Below are positions 8,281 to 17,620 of a stretch of DNA of 64,000 nt, one piece after another. Below the pieces are notes generated by a model. It had not been told where the DNA came from, did no database searches, and was given only the letters and a program-made list of their open reading frames with translations. The stretch comes from an uncultured Bacteroides sp. (lineage in GTDB: Bacteria > Bacteroidota > Bacteroidia > Bacteroidales > UBA932), in contig UREV01000007.1 of NCBI GenBank assembly GCA_900546925.1, positions 32,731 to 96,730 on the forward strand. Direction: 5' to 3'. The first letter of the stretch is position 1. Every line of letters starts with the position of its first letter. Made by a program: the position numbers and the translations under genes.

Positions 8281-8369
8281 CTGCCGCGTCGTCGCCGGAC
8301 GGCGGCGGTGCCCAAAGAGCGAATTGCGAAGCACCTGAGCGAGCGTGCACTGACCGCCGGCCGGCAGCC
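8281..8369. repeat. Dispersed hairpin repeat, copy B
   Basis: Outer arms CTGCCG...CGGCAG and inner arms around GGCGGTGCCC and GCACTGACCGCC enclose the core GAATTGCGAAGCACCTGAGC at 8321-8340. It abuts the stop codon of the minus-strand fusion gene and could act in transcript 3'-end formation or protection. Confidence 0.7.
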
Positions 8370-8373
8370 ATGT

Positions 8374-10935
8374 TTACTTCCTTGTCTTGGCGATCTCCTC
8401 TTTCGATGTGCCAAGAGTGGTTTCCCACTCTGACGGATTACGGAATCCTGCGAGGAATGGCTTCACTTCCATTCGTTTCTTACCTGCTAACTGTAAATCA
8501 GTCAGGGAGATGGCTCCGTCTGCCGTAGTGATGGCGAAGAACGACTTGCCGTCACTGAGAATCTGACCAGGCTTGATGTTGCTGCCGGTGTGACCCTCTT
8601 TAGCATTGACAGCTAAATTGTCATCAACTCCGTTCTGATCACCGTGGGAAGGACCGCTTGAAATACCGTCACCCACTCCACAACGCACCAGCATTGACCT
8701 GAACTCATCTCCTTCCACTTTCGCTCCGGCGTAAATTTTCAGCTGGACAGGTGCTCCGCCGGCAGCCGGTACTAACTCGGTGAACGCAGCAGGATATGAG
8801 CTGAGACCTCGGATTAGGTTGTAAATGCTTCTGGTAGAGTCATTCCAGTCGATGTGGCAGAGCTCGCGAGTCAGCTTCGGAGCCGACTTGAGAACCTCTG
8901 AACCCTGGATGAAACTGCGCTGGACACGAGTCTCGATATTCTTCTCGATGATTCCCTCGACGGTCTGAACCACCAGATCTGCACCTATCGGCATCAGTTT
9001 GTCGTGCAGGTCGCCCGCAGTGTCAGTCTCCGAAATCCGGCACTCCTGCCTCAGCATAATTCCGCCTGTGTCAATGTCTTTGTCTATCATGAAGGTGGTG
9101 ACACCGCTCATCTTCTCGCCGTTTATCACTGCCCAGTTGATAGGGGCGGCACCGCGATACTGAGGGAGAAGAGCTGCGTGGAGATTGAACGTACCGAGCT
9201 TAGGCATCGCCCAAACCTCTTCAGGCAACATCCTGAAGGCCACGACTACGAACAAATCTGCCTTGAAATCAGCGAGTTGATTCAGGAACTCAGGATCCTT
9301 AAGTTTTACCGGCTGGAGCACTGGGATATTGTTCTCCACGGCGAACTTCTTCACCGCACTCTCGTTCACCTTGAGACCTCGGCCACTCGGCTTGTCGGCT
9401 ACAGTTACCACTCCGACTACATTATATTTGGCATCAAGAAGTGCCTTCAGAGGAGCCACCGCAAACTCCGGTGTTCCCATGTATACGATTCTTGTCTTTC
9501 TGAATGTGCTCATGAATTTGCTCTTTATTTTTCTCCACCATGAACCGAAATTATCCGTGTTGAACAAGGCGGAATCGTTTATCGCTTTCCAGGTGAAATA
9601 CATTCCTATCGGGAATAGGACTATCGTCGAAACGAAGACTCCCGCTGCAGCAGAAATGGCACCGTCCTTCGCCAACTTGGTACCGGTAATGTCTACTACC
9701 CAATACAATACGAAGAACAGAACAGCGATGATGGCTGACACTCCGAGTCCTCCCTTACGGATAAACGCACCCAACGGGGCACCGATGAAGAAGAGGATGA
9801 AGCAGGCGAGTGCCTCCGCGAACTTCTTCAAGAACTCTACATTGGAACGCCTCAGAATATACATATAACTGTATACGTCATTCTCGTATCCGCTCGTTAT
9901 GGACCTGTAGTCTTCCGCCGCCGCGGCTGCCGCTTCGTAGGCCCTGAGCTCCTCGTTCTTATCCTTCCAAGGACTCAACTTACTGTGGTCGAACTTTGTC
10001 GTGCTGGCGAAATTTACCGCAGTGTCCAACTGGTTCGCCCTGCGTAGGACTCTCTTCGCAAGAAAATCACCGGTATTCTTCACCCTGGCAGAATCATTCA
10101 GATGATTAAGCGAATCCTGACCATGCTTCAACTGCTTGATATTCATGGCTCTCACCTGATCTCCATACTTGGCCTGCTCGGTTTTCTTGAAGGCATAGTT
10201 CTGGAGAGGAATAATCATATCCTGCTGACTGAATGTGATCTTCTGGAGCTGCAGAGAAGTGTCCCTATAGGACATATTGTTGGTTTCCTGATAATTTATT
10301 CCGCTAAACAACTGGAAAGTCAGATAATCCTTCGACTGGGACATCTTCAGCATAGCCGAATCAGCGAGAGTCACGCTGGTGTTGCCCTTTCCTGAAGTGT
10401 GGTCGTAAACCATCACTCCGTGCATGATTCCCGATTTGTCGTTTTTGCTCTCGATACGCAGCACATAGCCGTCGATTCCGTCGTAGAAAGTACCGGTCGG
10501 AATATTGATTTCCTCCTTCGTCTTTCCGATATCCTCACGCAGCGTATAAATCTTATTGTACGCGACCGGAACGAGATTGTTCACAGCGAAAAACGCCAAG
10601 ACACTGATGACAACCGCGCTGACTATCAGAGGCCGCAGAACCCTGTTCAGGGAAATACCTGCGGACTTCATGGCTATAAGCTCATTGTTCTCAGCCATCT
10701 GACCGACAGTCATGACCGAGGCCAGCAGTGTAGCCAATGGAAGGGACAGAGGCAACATGGTAGCGCTGCCCCATCCGAGGAATTCCATTATAATCTTGAG
10801 TCCCAATCCTTTACCGACGAGTTCATCGATATAAAGCCAAAGGAACTGAAGCATGAGGATGAAGACGACAACTATCAGGATGCCGAAAAATGGCCCCAGG
10901 AAAGATTTCAATATGAATTTGTCGAGTTTCTTCAT
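8374..10935 (-). CDS. fmt: LptF/LptG-type permease fused to methionyl-tRNA formyltransferase
   Basis: One uninterrupted 853-codon frame. Residues 1-~474 are a YjgP/YjgQ (LptF/LptG) permease: three N-terminal helices, a periplasmic region ending in a charged helical stretch, and three C-terminal helices (~370-450). From Met475 (MSTFRKTRIVYMGTPEFAVAP) the rest is a complete methionyl-tRNA formyltransferase: GTPEFA, SGRGL, FNLHAALLPQYRGAAPINW with the folate-binding signature, and a C-terminal OB domain (LQLAGKKRM). The OB domain has an extra ~30-residue Gly/Asp/Asn-rich insertion before PGQI. Both activities would face the cytoplasm, so the topology is plausible. The ATG of Met475 (9513) has no strong Shine-Dalgarno. 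An internal start or post-translational cleavage could still yield free Fmt. It lies 27 nt downstream of alaS, a second translation gene. Confidence 0.85.
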   Translation of the reverse strand: MKKLDKFILKSFLGPFFGILIVVVFILMLQFLWLYIDELVGKGLGLKIIMEFLGWGSATMLPLSLPLATLLASVMTVGQMAENNELIAMKSAGISLNRVLRPLIVSAVVISVLAFFAVNNLVPVAYNKIYTLREDIGKTKEEINIPTGTFYDGIDGYVLRIESKNDKSGIMHGVMVYDHTSGKGNTSVTLADSAMLKMSQSKDYLTFQLFSGINYQETNNMSYRDTSLQLQKITFSQQDMIIPLQNYAFKKTEQAKYGDQVRAMNIKQLKHGQDSLNHLNDSARVKNTGDFLAKRVLRRANQLDTAVNFASTTKFDHSKLSPWKDKNEELRAYEAAAAAAEDYRSITSGYENDVYSYMYILRRSNVEFLKKFAEALACFILFFIGAPLGAFIRKGGLGVSAIIAVLFFVLYWVVDITGTKLAKDGAISAAAGVFVSTIVLFPIGMYFTWKAINDSALFNTDNFGSWWRKIKSKFMSTFRKTRIVYMGTPEFAVAPLKALLDAKYNVVGVVTVADKPSGRGLKVNESAVKKFAVENNIPVLQPVKLKDPEFLNQLADFKADLFVVVAFRMLPEEVWAMPKLGTFNLHAALLPQYRGAAPINWAVINGEKMSGVTTFMIDKDIDTGGIMLRQECRISETDTAGDLHDKLMPIGADLVVQTVEGIIEKNIETRVQRSFIQGSEVLKSAPKLTRELCHIDWNDSTRSIYNLIRGLSSYPAAFTELVPAAGGAPVQLKIYAGAKVEGDEFRSMLVRCGVGDGISSGPSHGDQNGVDDNLAVNAKEGHTGSNIKPGQILSDGKSFFAITTADGAISLTDLQLAGKKRMEVKPFLAGFRNPSEWETTLGTSKEEIAKTRK

Positions 10936-10962
10936 CCTCTCGTCGGTTTCGTCAATGCCGGT

Positions 10963-13578
10963 TTACGCAGTTGCCAGTTCGATGAGTTTTGCAAGTGCGT
11001 CTTTCAAGCCTGCAACATTCTTGCCGCCCGCAGTAGCGAGACCTGGCTGTCCGCCGCCGCCTCCGAGAATGGACTTGGCAGCCTCACGGATATCCTTGCC
11101 GGCGTTCTTGCCCTTAGCTACGAGATCCTGAGAGTACATAAGCACGAGGTTAGGCTTCTCAGCATATTCGAATGCTGCAGCAAGAACGAAGTTCTCCATC
11201 TGTTTCTGGAGGAGTCCTGCTACACCTTTGGCCATAGCAGGGTCCATAGACTGTGTAAACTCGACAACCTTTATGCCGTTAATCTCTTTAGCCTCCTGTG
11301 ATATCTTTTCGGCGAGTCTTGCGACCTTTTCCTGAACAAAGCTTTCGATTTCTTTCTTATATCCGGTATTCTCGTCGATAACCTTGCGGATAGCTTCTCC
11401 GAGGTCTGGAGTGTTGTTGAAGAAGGCCTTGGCGTTCTTCAATGTCTCTGCCATGGCACGTGTATGCATCCATGCAGCCTCACCTGTGACAGCTTCGATA
11501 CGTCTTACGCCAGCTGCTACAGCGCCTTCAGAGAGAAGCATGAACATTCCGATCTGACCGGTAGCCTTGGCATGTGTACCGCCGCAAAGCTCGACTGATT
11601 TGCCGAACTTGACCACTCTTACCTTGTCGCCGTATTTTTCTCCGAACAATGCGATGGCGCCCATAGCCTTGGCCTCATCCATAGTCGCATCCCTCTTCTC
11701 CTCAAGTGGATAGTTTGCACGGATAAGTTCATTGACCCTCTTCTCAACCTTCTCGATTTCCTCATCTGTCATCTTGGAGAAATGAGAGAAGTCGAATCGG
11801 AGGTAATCAGGGCAGACATACGAACCTTTCTGCTCGACATGGGTTCCGAGAACTTCGCGGAGAGCCTGGTCGAGAAGGTGGGTGGTAGTATGGTTGTTCG
11901 TGATTTTAAGTCTTCTTTTAGCGTCCACATGGAGGGAGAATGACTCTGAGCAGTCAGAAGGAATGCGCTCGGCGATATGGATCGTGAGGTTGTTCTCCTT
12001 GATGGTGTTCAAGATGTTTATCTTCTCGCCGCTTTCGGACTCGATGTAACCGGTATCGCCGATCTGACCACCCATCTCCGCGTAGAACGGAGTGCGGTCG
12101 AATACAAGCTGATACATGGTCTTGTTCTTCTGTTTTACAGTACGCTGCTTGATGAGGCTTGCGCCGTCGATGTCAGTATAATCGTAGCCGAGGAACTCTT
12201 CCTCCTCACCGTTGTGATACTGGATCCAGTCGCCGAATTCGTTGGATGTAGCCTGACGGGCTCTGTCTTTCTGCTTCTGGAGCTCAGCGTTGAACTCCTC
12301 GAGGTCTACCGTGTAACCTTTCTCTGATGCGATAAGCTCAGTAAGGTCGATAGGGAAGCCGTATGTATCGTAGAGGACGAATGCGTCCTTTCCGTTGATG
12401 ACCTTGGTATCTGCTGATTTTTCGAGATAATCATCCATAAGTCTGATACCTCTGTCGAGGGTGCGGAGGAATGCGAACTCCTCTTCTTTGATGACACTCT
12501 CGATAAGCTTCTGCTGGTCACGGAGCTCAGGATATGCACTTCCCATATCGTCAGCAAGCTGCTGCACGAGGCGGCAGAGGAAAGGCTCGTTGAATCCGAG
12601 GAATGTATATCCGTAACGTACTGCTCTTCTGAGGATTCGGCGGATGACATAACCTGCCTTTACATTGGAAGGAAGCTGTCCGTCAGCGATAGAGAAACTG
12701 ATGGCGCGGATATGGTCGGCGATAACTCGCATAGCCACCTCAGTATTCTCAGACTCATGATACTGATGTCCGGAAAGTTCCTCGATCTTGCTGATCATGC
12801 CGGTGAACACGTCAGTGTCATAGTTGCTCTTCTTTCCCTGGAGAACCATGCAGAGACGTTCGAAGCCCATACCGGTATCGATATTGTGATTAGGAAGAAG
12901 CTCGAGCTCACCGTTGGCCTTTCTGTTGTACTGCATGAACACGAGGTTCCAAATCTCGATTACGAGAGGGTTGCTCTTGTTCACCAGCTCGCGCCCAGGC
13001 ACCTTCGCTATCTCTTCGTCGCTTCTCAGGTCAATGTGAATTTCACTGCAAGGGCCGCATGGACCTGTGTCACCCATTTCCCAGAAGTTATCGTGCTTGT
13101 CTCCAAGAAGTACGTGATCTTCAGGGAGATACTTCAGCCATGTCTGGCGGGCTTCCTCATCGAGAGAAGTTCCGTCCTCAGCTGAGCCCTCGAAAACAGT
13201 AGCATAAAGTTTGGTCTTGTCGATCTTGTAAACTTCGGTGAGAAGCTCCCATGCCCATGTGATGGCCTCGGTCTTGAAATAATCTCCGAAACTCCAGTTT
13301 CCGAGCATCTCGAACATCGTATGATGGTATGAATCATGTCCGACTTCCTCCAAGTCATTGTGTTTTCCGCTCACACGGAGACACTTCTGGGAGTCAGTCG
13401 CCCTATGTGTCTTAGGGGTTACGTTGCCGAGGAAGATGTCCTTGAACTGGTTCATTCCGGCATTGGTGAACATAAGTGTCGGGTCGTTCTTTACGACCAT
13501 AGGTGCTGAAGGGACAATCATGTGCCCTTTGGATGCAAAGAAATCCAGGAATTTCTGTCTTATTTCGTTCGATGTCAT
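10963..13578 (-). CDS. alaS: Alanyl-tRNA synthetase
   Basis: A class II synthetase of 871 residues from the chosen start (MTSNEIRQKFLDFFASKGH). The upstream in-frame codons have no family similarity and are excluded; an adjacent ATG at 13581 is an equal alternative. It activates alanine and charges tRNA-Ala. Motifs include NAGMNQFKD, the editing-domain zinc ligands HTTTH and CGGTH, and a glycine-rich DHHA1 C-terminus (GGGGGQPGLATAGG). Length is normal. It heads a minus-strand unit with the permease-Fmt fusion 27 nt downstream and is divergent from the M23 peptidase genes. Confidence 0.97.
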   Translation of the reverse strand: MTSNEIRQKFLDFFASKGHMIVPSAPMVVKNDPTLMFTNAGMNQFKDIFLGNVTPKTHRATDSQKCLRVSGKHNDLEEVGHDSYHHTMFEMLGNWSFGDYFKTEAITWAWELLTEVYKIDKTKLYATVFEGSAEDGTSLDEEARQTWLKYLPEDHVLLGDKHDNFWEMGDTGPCGPCSEIHIDLRSDEEIAKVPGRELVNKSNPLVIEIWNLVFMQYNRKANGELELLPNHNIDTGMGFERLCMVLQGKKSNYDTDVFTGMISKIEELSGHQYHESENTEVAMRVIADHIRAISFSIADGQLPSNVKAGYVIRRILRRAVRYGYTFLGFNEPFLCRLVQQLADDMGSAYPELRDQQKLIESVIKEEEFAFLRTLDRGIRLMDDYLEKSADTKVINGKDAFVLYDTYGFPIDLTELIASEKGYTVDLEEFNAELQKQKDRARQATSNEFGDWIQYHNGEEEEFLGYDYTDIDGASLIKQRTVKQKNKTMYQLVFDRTPFYAEMGGQIGDTGYIESESGEKINILNTIKENNLTIHIAERIPSDCSESFSLHVDAKRRLKITNNHTTTHLLDQALREVLGTHVEQKGSYVCPDYLRFDFSHFSKMTDEEIEKVEKRVNELIRANYPLEEKRDATMDEAKAMGAIALFGEKYGDKVRVVKFGKSVELCGGTHAKATGQIGMFMLLSEGAVAAGVRRIEAVTGEAAWMHTRAMAETLKNAKAFFNNTPDLGEAIRKVIDENTGYKKEIESFVQEKVARLAEKISQEAKEINGIKVVEFTQSMDPAMAKGVAGLLQKQMENFVLAAAFEYAEKPNLVLMYSQDLVAKGKNAGKDIREAAKSILGGGGGQPGLATAGGKNVAGLKDALAKLIELATA

Positions 13579-13691
13579 CATAATGACTATAAATTTTTTT
13601 GTCAAAACCACATTTCGGCACAAAATTTCGTGTGCCATTCGTCCGAAGACCAAATAAAGGGCAAAATTAAGACATTTTTCTCAAAAAAGTT

Positions 13692-13699
13692 TATATTTG
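13692..13699 (+). promoter_or_regulatory. -7 box TATATTTG at the M23 peptidase start
   Basis: TATATTTG lies only 6 nt before the ATG at 13706. With the usual 5-7 nt between this box and the start of transcription, the mRNA would be leaderless or nearly so. No clear TTTG occurs 20 nt upstream. Confidence 0.5.
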
Positions 13700-13705
13700 C
13701 AAAAT

Positions 13706-14725
13706 ATGTCTAAGTTTAAACGGTATAAACTTAATCCTGAGACACTTCTTTATGAAATAGAAAAGGTCTCAGCGAAGTCGCGTGTGTTGAAGACGGTCGT
13801 ACTTGTGGCAGCAAGTATGGCCCTCTCACTCGTATACCTGTGGCTTTTCACCTCCGTTTTGGGATTCGAATTGCCTAAAACGGCTCTCCTGAAAATGAAG
13901 AATGCCAGATGGACATCCAGCATGGAACTTATGAACAGGCAGCTCGATATGTACGAAGCTACACTTCAGGGACTCAGTATACGTGATGATGAAATCTATC
14001 GTAACATATTTGGTATGAATGAAATACCTCAGGAAGTCCGCAATGCCGGTTTCGGCGGCGTGAACCGCTACGAGTATTTGGAGACTGTTCCTGAGAACTC
14101 ATTGCTTCGCAGGGCCTCTGTGAGATTGGATATCCTGACCAAGAAAGCGTACGTCCAGAGCAAATCATTCGATGACGTGGAGGCACTTTCCCAAAGAGCC
14201 GGCGATATGGCCTCTTGTATACCTGCCATACCTCCAGTTCTTCCGGATAAGTCCAAATATCGTATATCCAGTACTTTCGGTTACAGGTCTGATCCTATTT
14301 CCGGTGTTTCCAAGATGCATACCGGATTCGATTTCGCATGCAAACCCGGAAATCCTGTCTATGCTTCCGGCGACGGCGTAGTCTCATCAGTTACATTCGA
14401 ACTGTTCAACTACGGAAATTCTGTAGTAATCGACCATGGCTTCGGATACAAGACTCGCTACGCCCATTTGAAGACCATCTTCGTGGCAGAAGGAATGAAA
14501 CTGAAGAGGGGCGAGTGCATCGGTGAATCCGGAAACTCGGGAAAATCTACCGGACCGCATCTTCACTATGAAGTCATGTATAAAGGTAGATTCGTGAATC
14601 CGGTGAACTATTTCGACCTGGAAATGCCGGTGGAAGAATATGCTTCCATGGTCAAGAACACTGCAAAGGAATCCAACAACATAATGAGCGGTAATTTCCG
14701 CAGGTCCTTCTTAAAAGGGAACTGA
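13706..14725 (+). CDS. M23 metallopeptidase (murein hydrolase-like) 1
   Basis: A 339-residue protein with one N-terminal membrane anchor (residues ~25-48), a coiled-coil-rich stalk and a C-terminal LytM/M23 domain. Zinc and catalytic residues are present: His205 and Asp209 in HTGFDF, and His285/His287 in HLHYEV. It is therefore probably active against peptidoglycan cross-links, on the periplasmic face. The start ATG 13706 is preferred over the in-frame ATG 13697 because 13697 lies inside the promoter box. The gene is followed 1 nt later by a second M23 gene of the same design, which suggests a paired or heteromeric cell-wall function. Confidence 0.9.
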   Translation: MSKFKRYKLNPETLLYEIEKVSAKSRVLKTVVLVAASMALSLVYLWLFTSVLGFELPKTALLKMKNARWTSSMELMNRQLDMYEATLQGLSIRDDEIYRNIFGMNEIPQEVRNAGFGGVNRYEYLETVPENSLLRRASVRLDILTKKAYVQSKSFDDVEALSQRAGDMASCIPAIPPVLPDKSKYRISSTFGYRSDPISGVSKMHTGFDFACKPGNPVYASGDGVVSSVTFELFNYGNSVVIDHGFGYKTRYAHLKTIFVAEGMKLKRGECIGESGNSGKSTGPHLHYEVMYKGRFVNPVNYFDLEMPVEEYASMVKNTAKESNNIMSGNFRRSFLKGN

Positions 14726-14726
14726 T

Positions 14727-15674
14727 ATGAAGAACCAGTATACATTCGACAAGGACTTCAATCTCAGAAGAGTCACTCACTCCGTGAGGGGCATGTTGTG
14801 GACTTGTACCAAATGGATTATCACAACAGCCTCATTGGCAGCGTTTTACTATATCCTCTTTTCATTCTTCATAAATACTGATGAAGAAAAGAAACTGAAA
14901 CGCGAGAACAAGATGTATGCGAAGCTCTATCCTGAAATGGTGCAGAAAGAGCGCCTGATAGCCGACGTGGTGGATGAACTTCAGCTTCGTGACGACAAGA
15001 TTTATGAACGGATTTTTCACGCCAAAGCCCCTTCAGTGGACCCGCACAACTCCATGACATTCGTGTTCGCCGCGGACTCCATTGAAGAGAAAAACATCGT
15101 GGAATACACAGAAAAGAAGTTGCAACTCCTTACAGCCGCTTCTGATACGGTAGGTACCAGTTTTAAATCGGTGTTTGAGAATATGGCGAAACCAGCTGTA
15201 GTCAAGCCGCCGATGAAATCCCCGATCGAGGGACTGAAATACGCCCAGGTAGGTTCTTCTGTAGGACAGAAACTTAATCCTTTCTATAAAGTGCTTGCGC
15301 ATCATGACGGTGTGGACCTCATAGCGGGGCAGGGTACACCTGTTCTGGCCACAGCAGACGGCGTCGTAACCGATGTCCGTAAATCCGGAAAGGGATTAGG
15401 TAACGTGGTGGAAATCACACACGAAGGCGGTTATGTCACCACATTCGCCCACCTCGAAGACATCGTGGTAAGAAAAGGTGAAAAAGTGAAAGCCGGGAAA
15501 AAACTCGCAAGCGTAGGCATGTCCGGAAACTCATTCGCCCCTCACCTCCACTATGAAATAAGGAAAGACGGAAAAATAGAGGACCCTGTGAACTACATGT
15601 TCGGCTCCTTCTTTCCGGAAGAATATATGAAAGTTGCATATATGGCTGCAACTACTGGTCAATCAATGGATTAG
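14727..15674 (+). CDS. M23 metallopeptidase (murein hydrolase-like) 2
   Basis: A 315-residue paralogue of the preceding gene, with the same layout: a membrane anchor near residues 28-48, a coiled segment and a C-terminal M23 domain (HHDGVDLIAGQGTPV and SFAPHLHYEI). The zinc-binding His/Asp and HxH residues are conserved, so it may be active. Upstream residues mirror those of gene 1 (LRDDKIYERIFHA versus IRDDEIYRNIFGM), which shows an old tandem duplication. The MerR-type regulator starts 4 nt after its stop, so the run 13706-16772 appears to be one operon. Confidence 0.9.
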   Translation: MKNQYTFDKDFNLRRVTHSVRGMLWTCTKWIITTASLAAFYYILFSFFINTDEEKKLKRENKMYAKLYPEMVQKERLIADVVDELQLRDDKIYERIFHAKAPSVDPHNSMTFVFAADSIEEKNIVEYTEKKLQLLTAASDTVGTSFKSVFENMAKPAVVKPPMKSPIEGLKYAQVGSSVGQKLNPFYKVLAHHDGVDLIAGQGTPVLATADGVVTDVRKSGKGLGNVVEITHEGGYVTTFAHLEDIVVRKGEKVKAGKKLASVGMSGNSFAPHLHYEIRKDGKIEDPVNYMFGSFFPEEYMKVAYMAATTGQSMD

Positions 15675-15678
15675 TATT

Positions 15679-15996
15679 ATGGAACGGCTTTTTTACACAA
15701 TCGGTGAAGTAGCGGATATGCTCGGCGAGAACGTGTCGTTGGTCCGTTACTGGTCGGATTATTTCTGCAAATTTCTCAAACCGCACAGAAACGCGAAGGG
15801 AAACAGAATGTATACCTCTGAAGATATCGAAGTCCTCAGACAGATATACTACCTCGTGAAAAGCAGGAAACTGACCCTCGAAGGCGCCGTCAGAAAAATG
15901 ACCGAAGACCGCAGGAGCGTGGAAAGCCGCGTGAAAGCCGTCGAAAGCCTGAAACTCATCCGCGAACAATTGGAAGAAATACGTAAAACATTATGA
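15679..15996 (+). CDS. MerR-family transcriptional regulator
   Basis: A 105-residue protein. Residues 1-70 form a MerR winged helix-turn-helix (FYTIGEVADMLGENVSLVRY, then RMYTSEDIEVLRQIYYLVK), followed by a C-terminal coiled coil and no metal- or ligand-binding domain. Such short MerR proteins are standard in Bacteroidota beside M23 genes. The start at 15679 is used because the upstream in-frame extension overlaps the previous gene and lacks family similarity. Its last codon overlaps the Nif3-like gene in an ATGA. The DNA target is unknown. Confidence 0.9.
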   Translation: MERLFYTIGEVADMLGENVSLVRYWSDYFCKFLKPHRNAKGNRMYTSEDIEVLRQIYYLVKSRKLTLEGAVRKMTEDRRSVESRVKAVESLKLIREQLEEIRKTL

Positions 15997-16772
15997 TAGT
16001 CAAGGATATAACTGACATTTTAGAGGAATTTGCCCCATTGTCCATACAAGAAAAATGGGACAACAGCGGCTTGATGATAGGCTCACCCTCCCAGGAAGTG
16101 CACGGCATACTCATCGGTTTTGATTGCACGCCTGAGCTCGTCGACGAAGCCATCCAGGTCGGCGCGGACATGATAATCACCCATCATCCGCTGATATTCA
16201 GCGGTTTGAAAAAAATCTCGCCGGACAATCCCGTAGGACTCACTGTCGTCAAAGCCATCCGGGCCGGAATCGCCGTGTACGCAGCCCACACCACCGCCGA
16301 TAAAGTTATCGCCGGAGTGAGCGGAGCCATGGCTGCCCGTTTGGGTTTGGTCAATGTCAATGTCCTTGAGCCTGAGGACGGTGGCGTAGGTCTAGGGGCA
16401 GTCGGCGACCTCCCTAAACCCATGTCTGCATCGGATGCCGTAGAATATGTGAAGAAGTGTTTTTCACTGAAAGCAGCCAGATGCTCCAAATTCCCGGATA
16501 TTCAGATAAGCAGAATTGCAATGTGCGGCGGAAGCGGTTCCTCGCTGATATCCGCAGCGGAAGAATCCGGTGCACAGATGTACATCAGCGGTGATATCTC
16601 ATACCATCATTTCTTCACCGGAAACAATTTCCTGATAATGGATATAGGACATTTCGAGAGCGAAGTGGATATAGTACCTATATTATTTTCCGTGATAACG
16701 AAAAAATTTCCTAACTTTGCAGTTCGCATAAGTGGCGGATTGCTGGAAAGCAACCCCGTCCATTATTGTTAG
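15993..16772 (+). CDS. Nif3-like dinuclear metal-centre protein
   Basis: A 259-residue member of the Nif3/YbgI (DUF34, formerly GTP cyclohydrolase I type 2) family. Metal-binding signatures are visible: MIITHHPLIFSG near residues 58-69, AAHTTADK, and a C-terminal DIGHFESE. It is the short form without the inserted PII-like domain seen in the ~365-residue members. The true substrate of the family is unsettled; cytosolic phosphoesterase or metal-homeostasis roles have been proposed. It overlaps the MerR gene by 4 nt and is followed 23 nt later by a zinc-ribbon protein, a neighbour pairing often seen for this family. Confidence 0.92.
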   Translation: MIVKDITDILEEFAPLSIQEKWDNSGLMIGSPSQEVHGILIGFDCTPELVDEAIQVGADMIITHHPLIFSGLKKISPDNPVGLTVVKAIRAGIAVYAAHTTADKVIAGVSGAMAARLGLVNVNVLEPEDGGVGLGAVGDLPKPMSASDAVEYVKKCFSLKAARCSKFPDIQISRIAMCGGSGSSLISAAEESGAQMYISGDISYHHFFTGNNFLIMDIGHFESEVDIVPILFSVITKKFPNFAVRISGGLLESNPVHYC

Positions 16773-16795
16773 ACGTAAATTATATATAATTAGAT

Positions 16796-17614
16796 ATGGC
16801 CAAAAAAATCAAGAAAGTCGAGACTCCAATCGATCAGAGAGAGACTTTCGTATCTATCCAGAAGAACTTTGCTGATTCCGATCTCAGCGTGGAGGAGAAG
16901 CTCAAGACACTCTATGCCCTGCAGAAGGCTGATTCAGCTATAGACAAAATTCTTCAGCTCAGGGGTGAACTCCCGGTTGAAGTAGAAAACCTTGAGACAG
17001 AGATCGCTGAAATGAAAGCTAAAGTCTCCAATATCAATGCTGACATCGATTCATTCAACGAAGCTATTACCGAGTATAAGCATAATATCGTAGAGTGCGA
17101 CAGCGCTATCTCCAAGTATAAGGAGCAGATGAACACGGTCACAAACAGCCGTGAATTCGATTCACTTTCCAAAGAGGTGGAGAATCAGGAACTTCTCAAG
17201 AAAATTGCTCAGAAGAACGTATCTGATACTAAAGAGAATATCATCGCCAAGAAGAATGACCTTCTCGACCTTAAGGATGAGTTGGCTATCAGGAACGATG
17301 ACTTGAAGGCTAAGAAAGAAGAACTTGCAAACATCGTAGAGGCTACTGCCAAAGAGGAGAAGAAACTCCGCGCAGAAAGAGATGCATGTGCTGCCAAGAT
17401 CGATGCCAGGACTATGAGTGCGTATGACCGTATCCGTTCAAGTGAGAGAAACCACCTCGCTGTGGTAAGCATCTACAACGGAAACGCTTGTGGTGGATGT
17501 TTCAACACCATTATCCCTCAGAGACTTATCGACATCGCTTCCAACAAGAAACTCGTGATTTGCGAGCATTGTGGTCGTATTATTGTAAGTGCTGACATAG
17601 AGGGACAGGAATAA
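16796..17614 (+). CDS. Coiled-coil protein with C4 zinc ribbon
   Basis: A 272-residue protein: a long antiparallel coiled coil (residues ~25-215, rich in K, E, D and heptads) and a C-terminal C4 zinc ribbon (CGGCFNTI and CEHCGRII). This is the CT398/zf-RING_7 (DUF164-like) architecture. Family members are cytosolic and are frequently encoded next to nif3. A nucleic-acid or secretion-related role has been suggested, but none is established. Here it sits between nif3 and dnaB, 6 nt upstream of dnaB. Confidence 0.9.
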   Translation: MAKKIKKVETPIDQRETFVSIQKNFADSDLSVEEKLKTLYALQKADSAIDKILQLRGELPVEVENLETEIAEMKAKVSNINADIDSFNEAITEYKHNIVECDSAISKYKEQMNTVTNSREFDSLSKEVENQELLKKIAQKNVSDTKENIIAKKNDLLDLKDELAIRNDDLKAKKEELANIVEATAKEEKKLRAERDACAAKIDARTMSAYDRIRSSERNHLAVVSIYNGNACGGCFNTIIPQRLIDIASNKKLVICEHCGRIIVSADIEGQE

Positions 17615-17620
17615 TAGTCT

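Noticed and set aside
8232..8414. Small minus-strand frames reading SGASQFALWAPPP-like peptides
   Set aside because: They are translations of the dispersed hairpin repeat; similar peptides appear at each copy.
10399..11301. A 300-codon plus-strand open frame antisense to alaS and the permease-Fmt gene
   Set aside because: It lies wholly opposite two well-recognised genes, has no family-like motifs, and arises from the codon pattern of the opposite strand.
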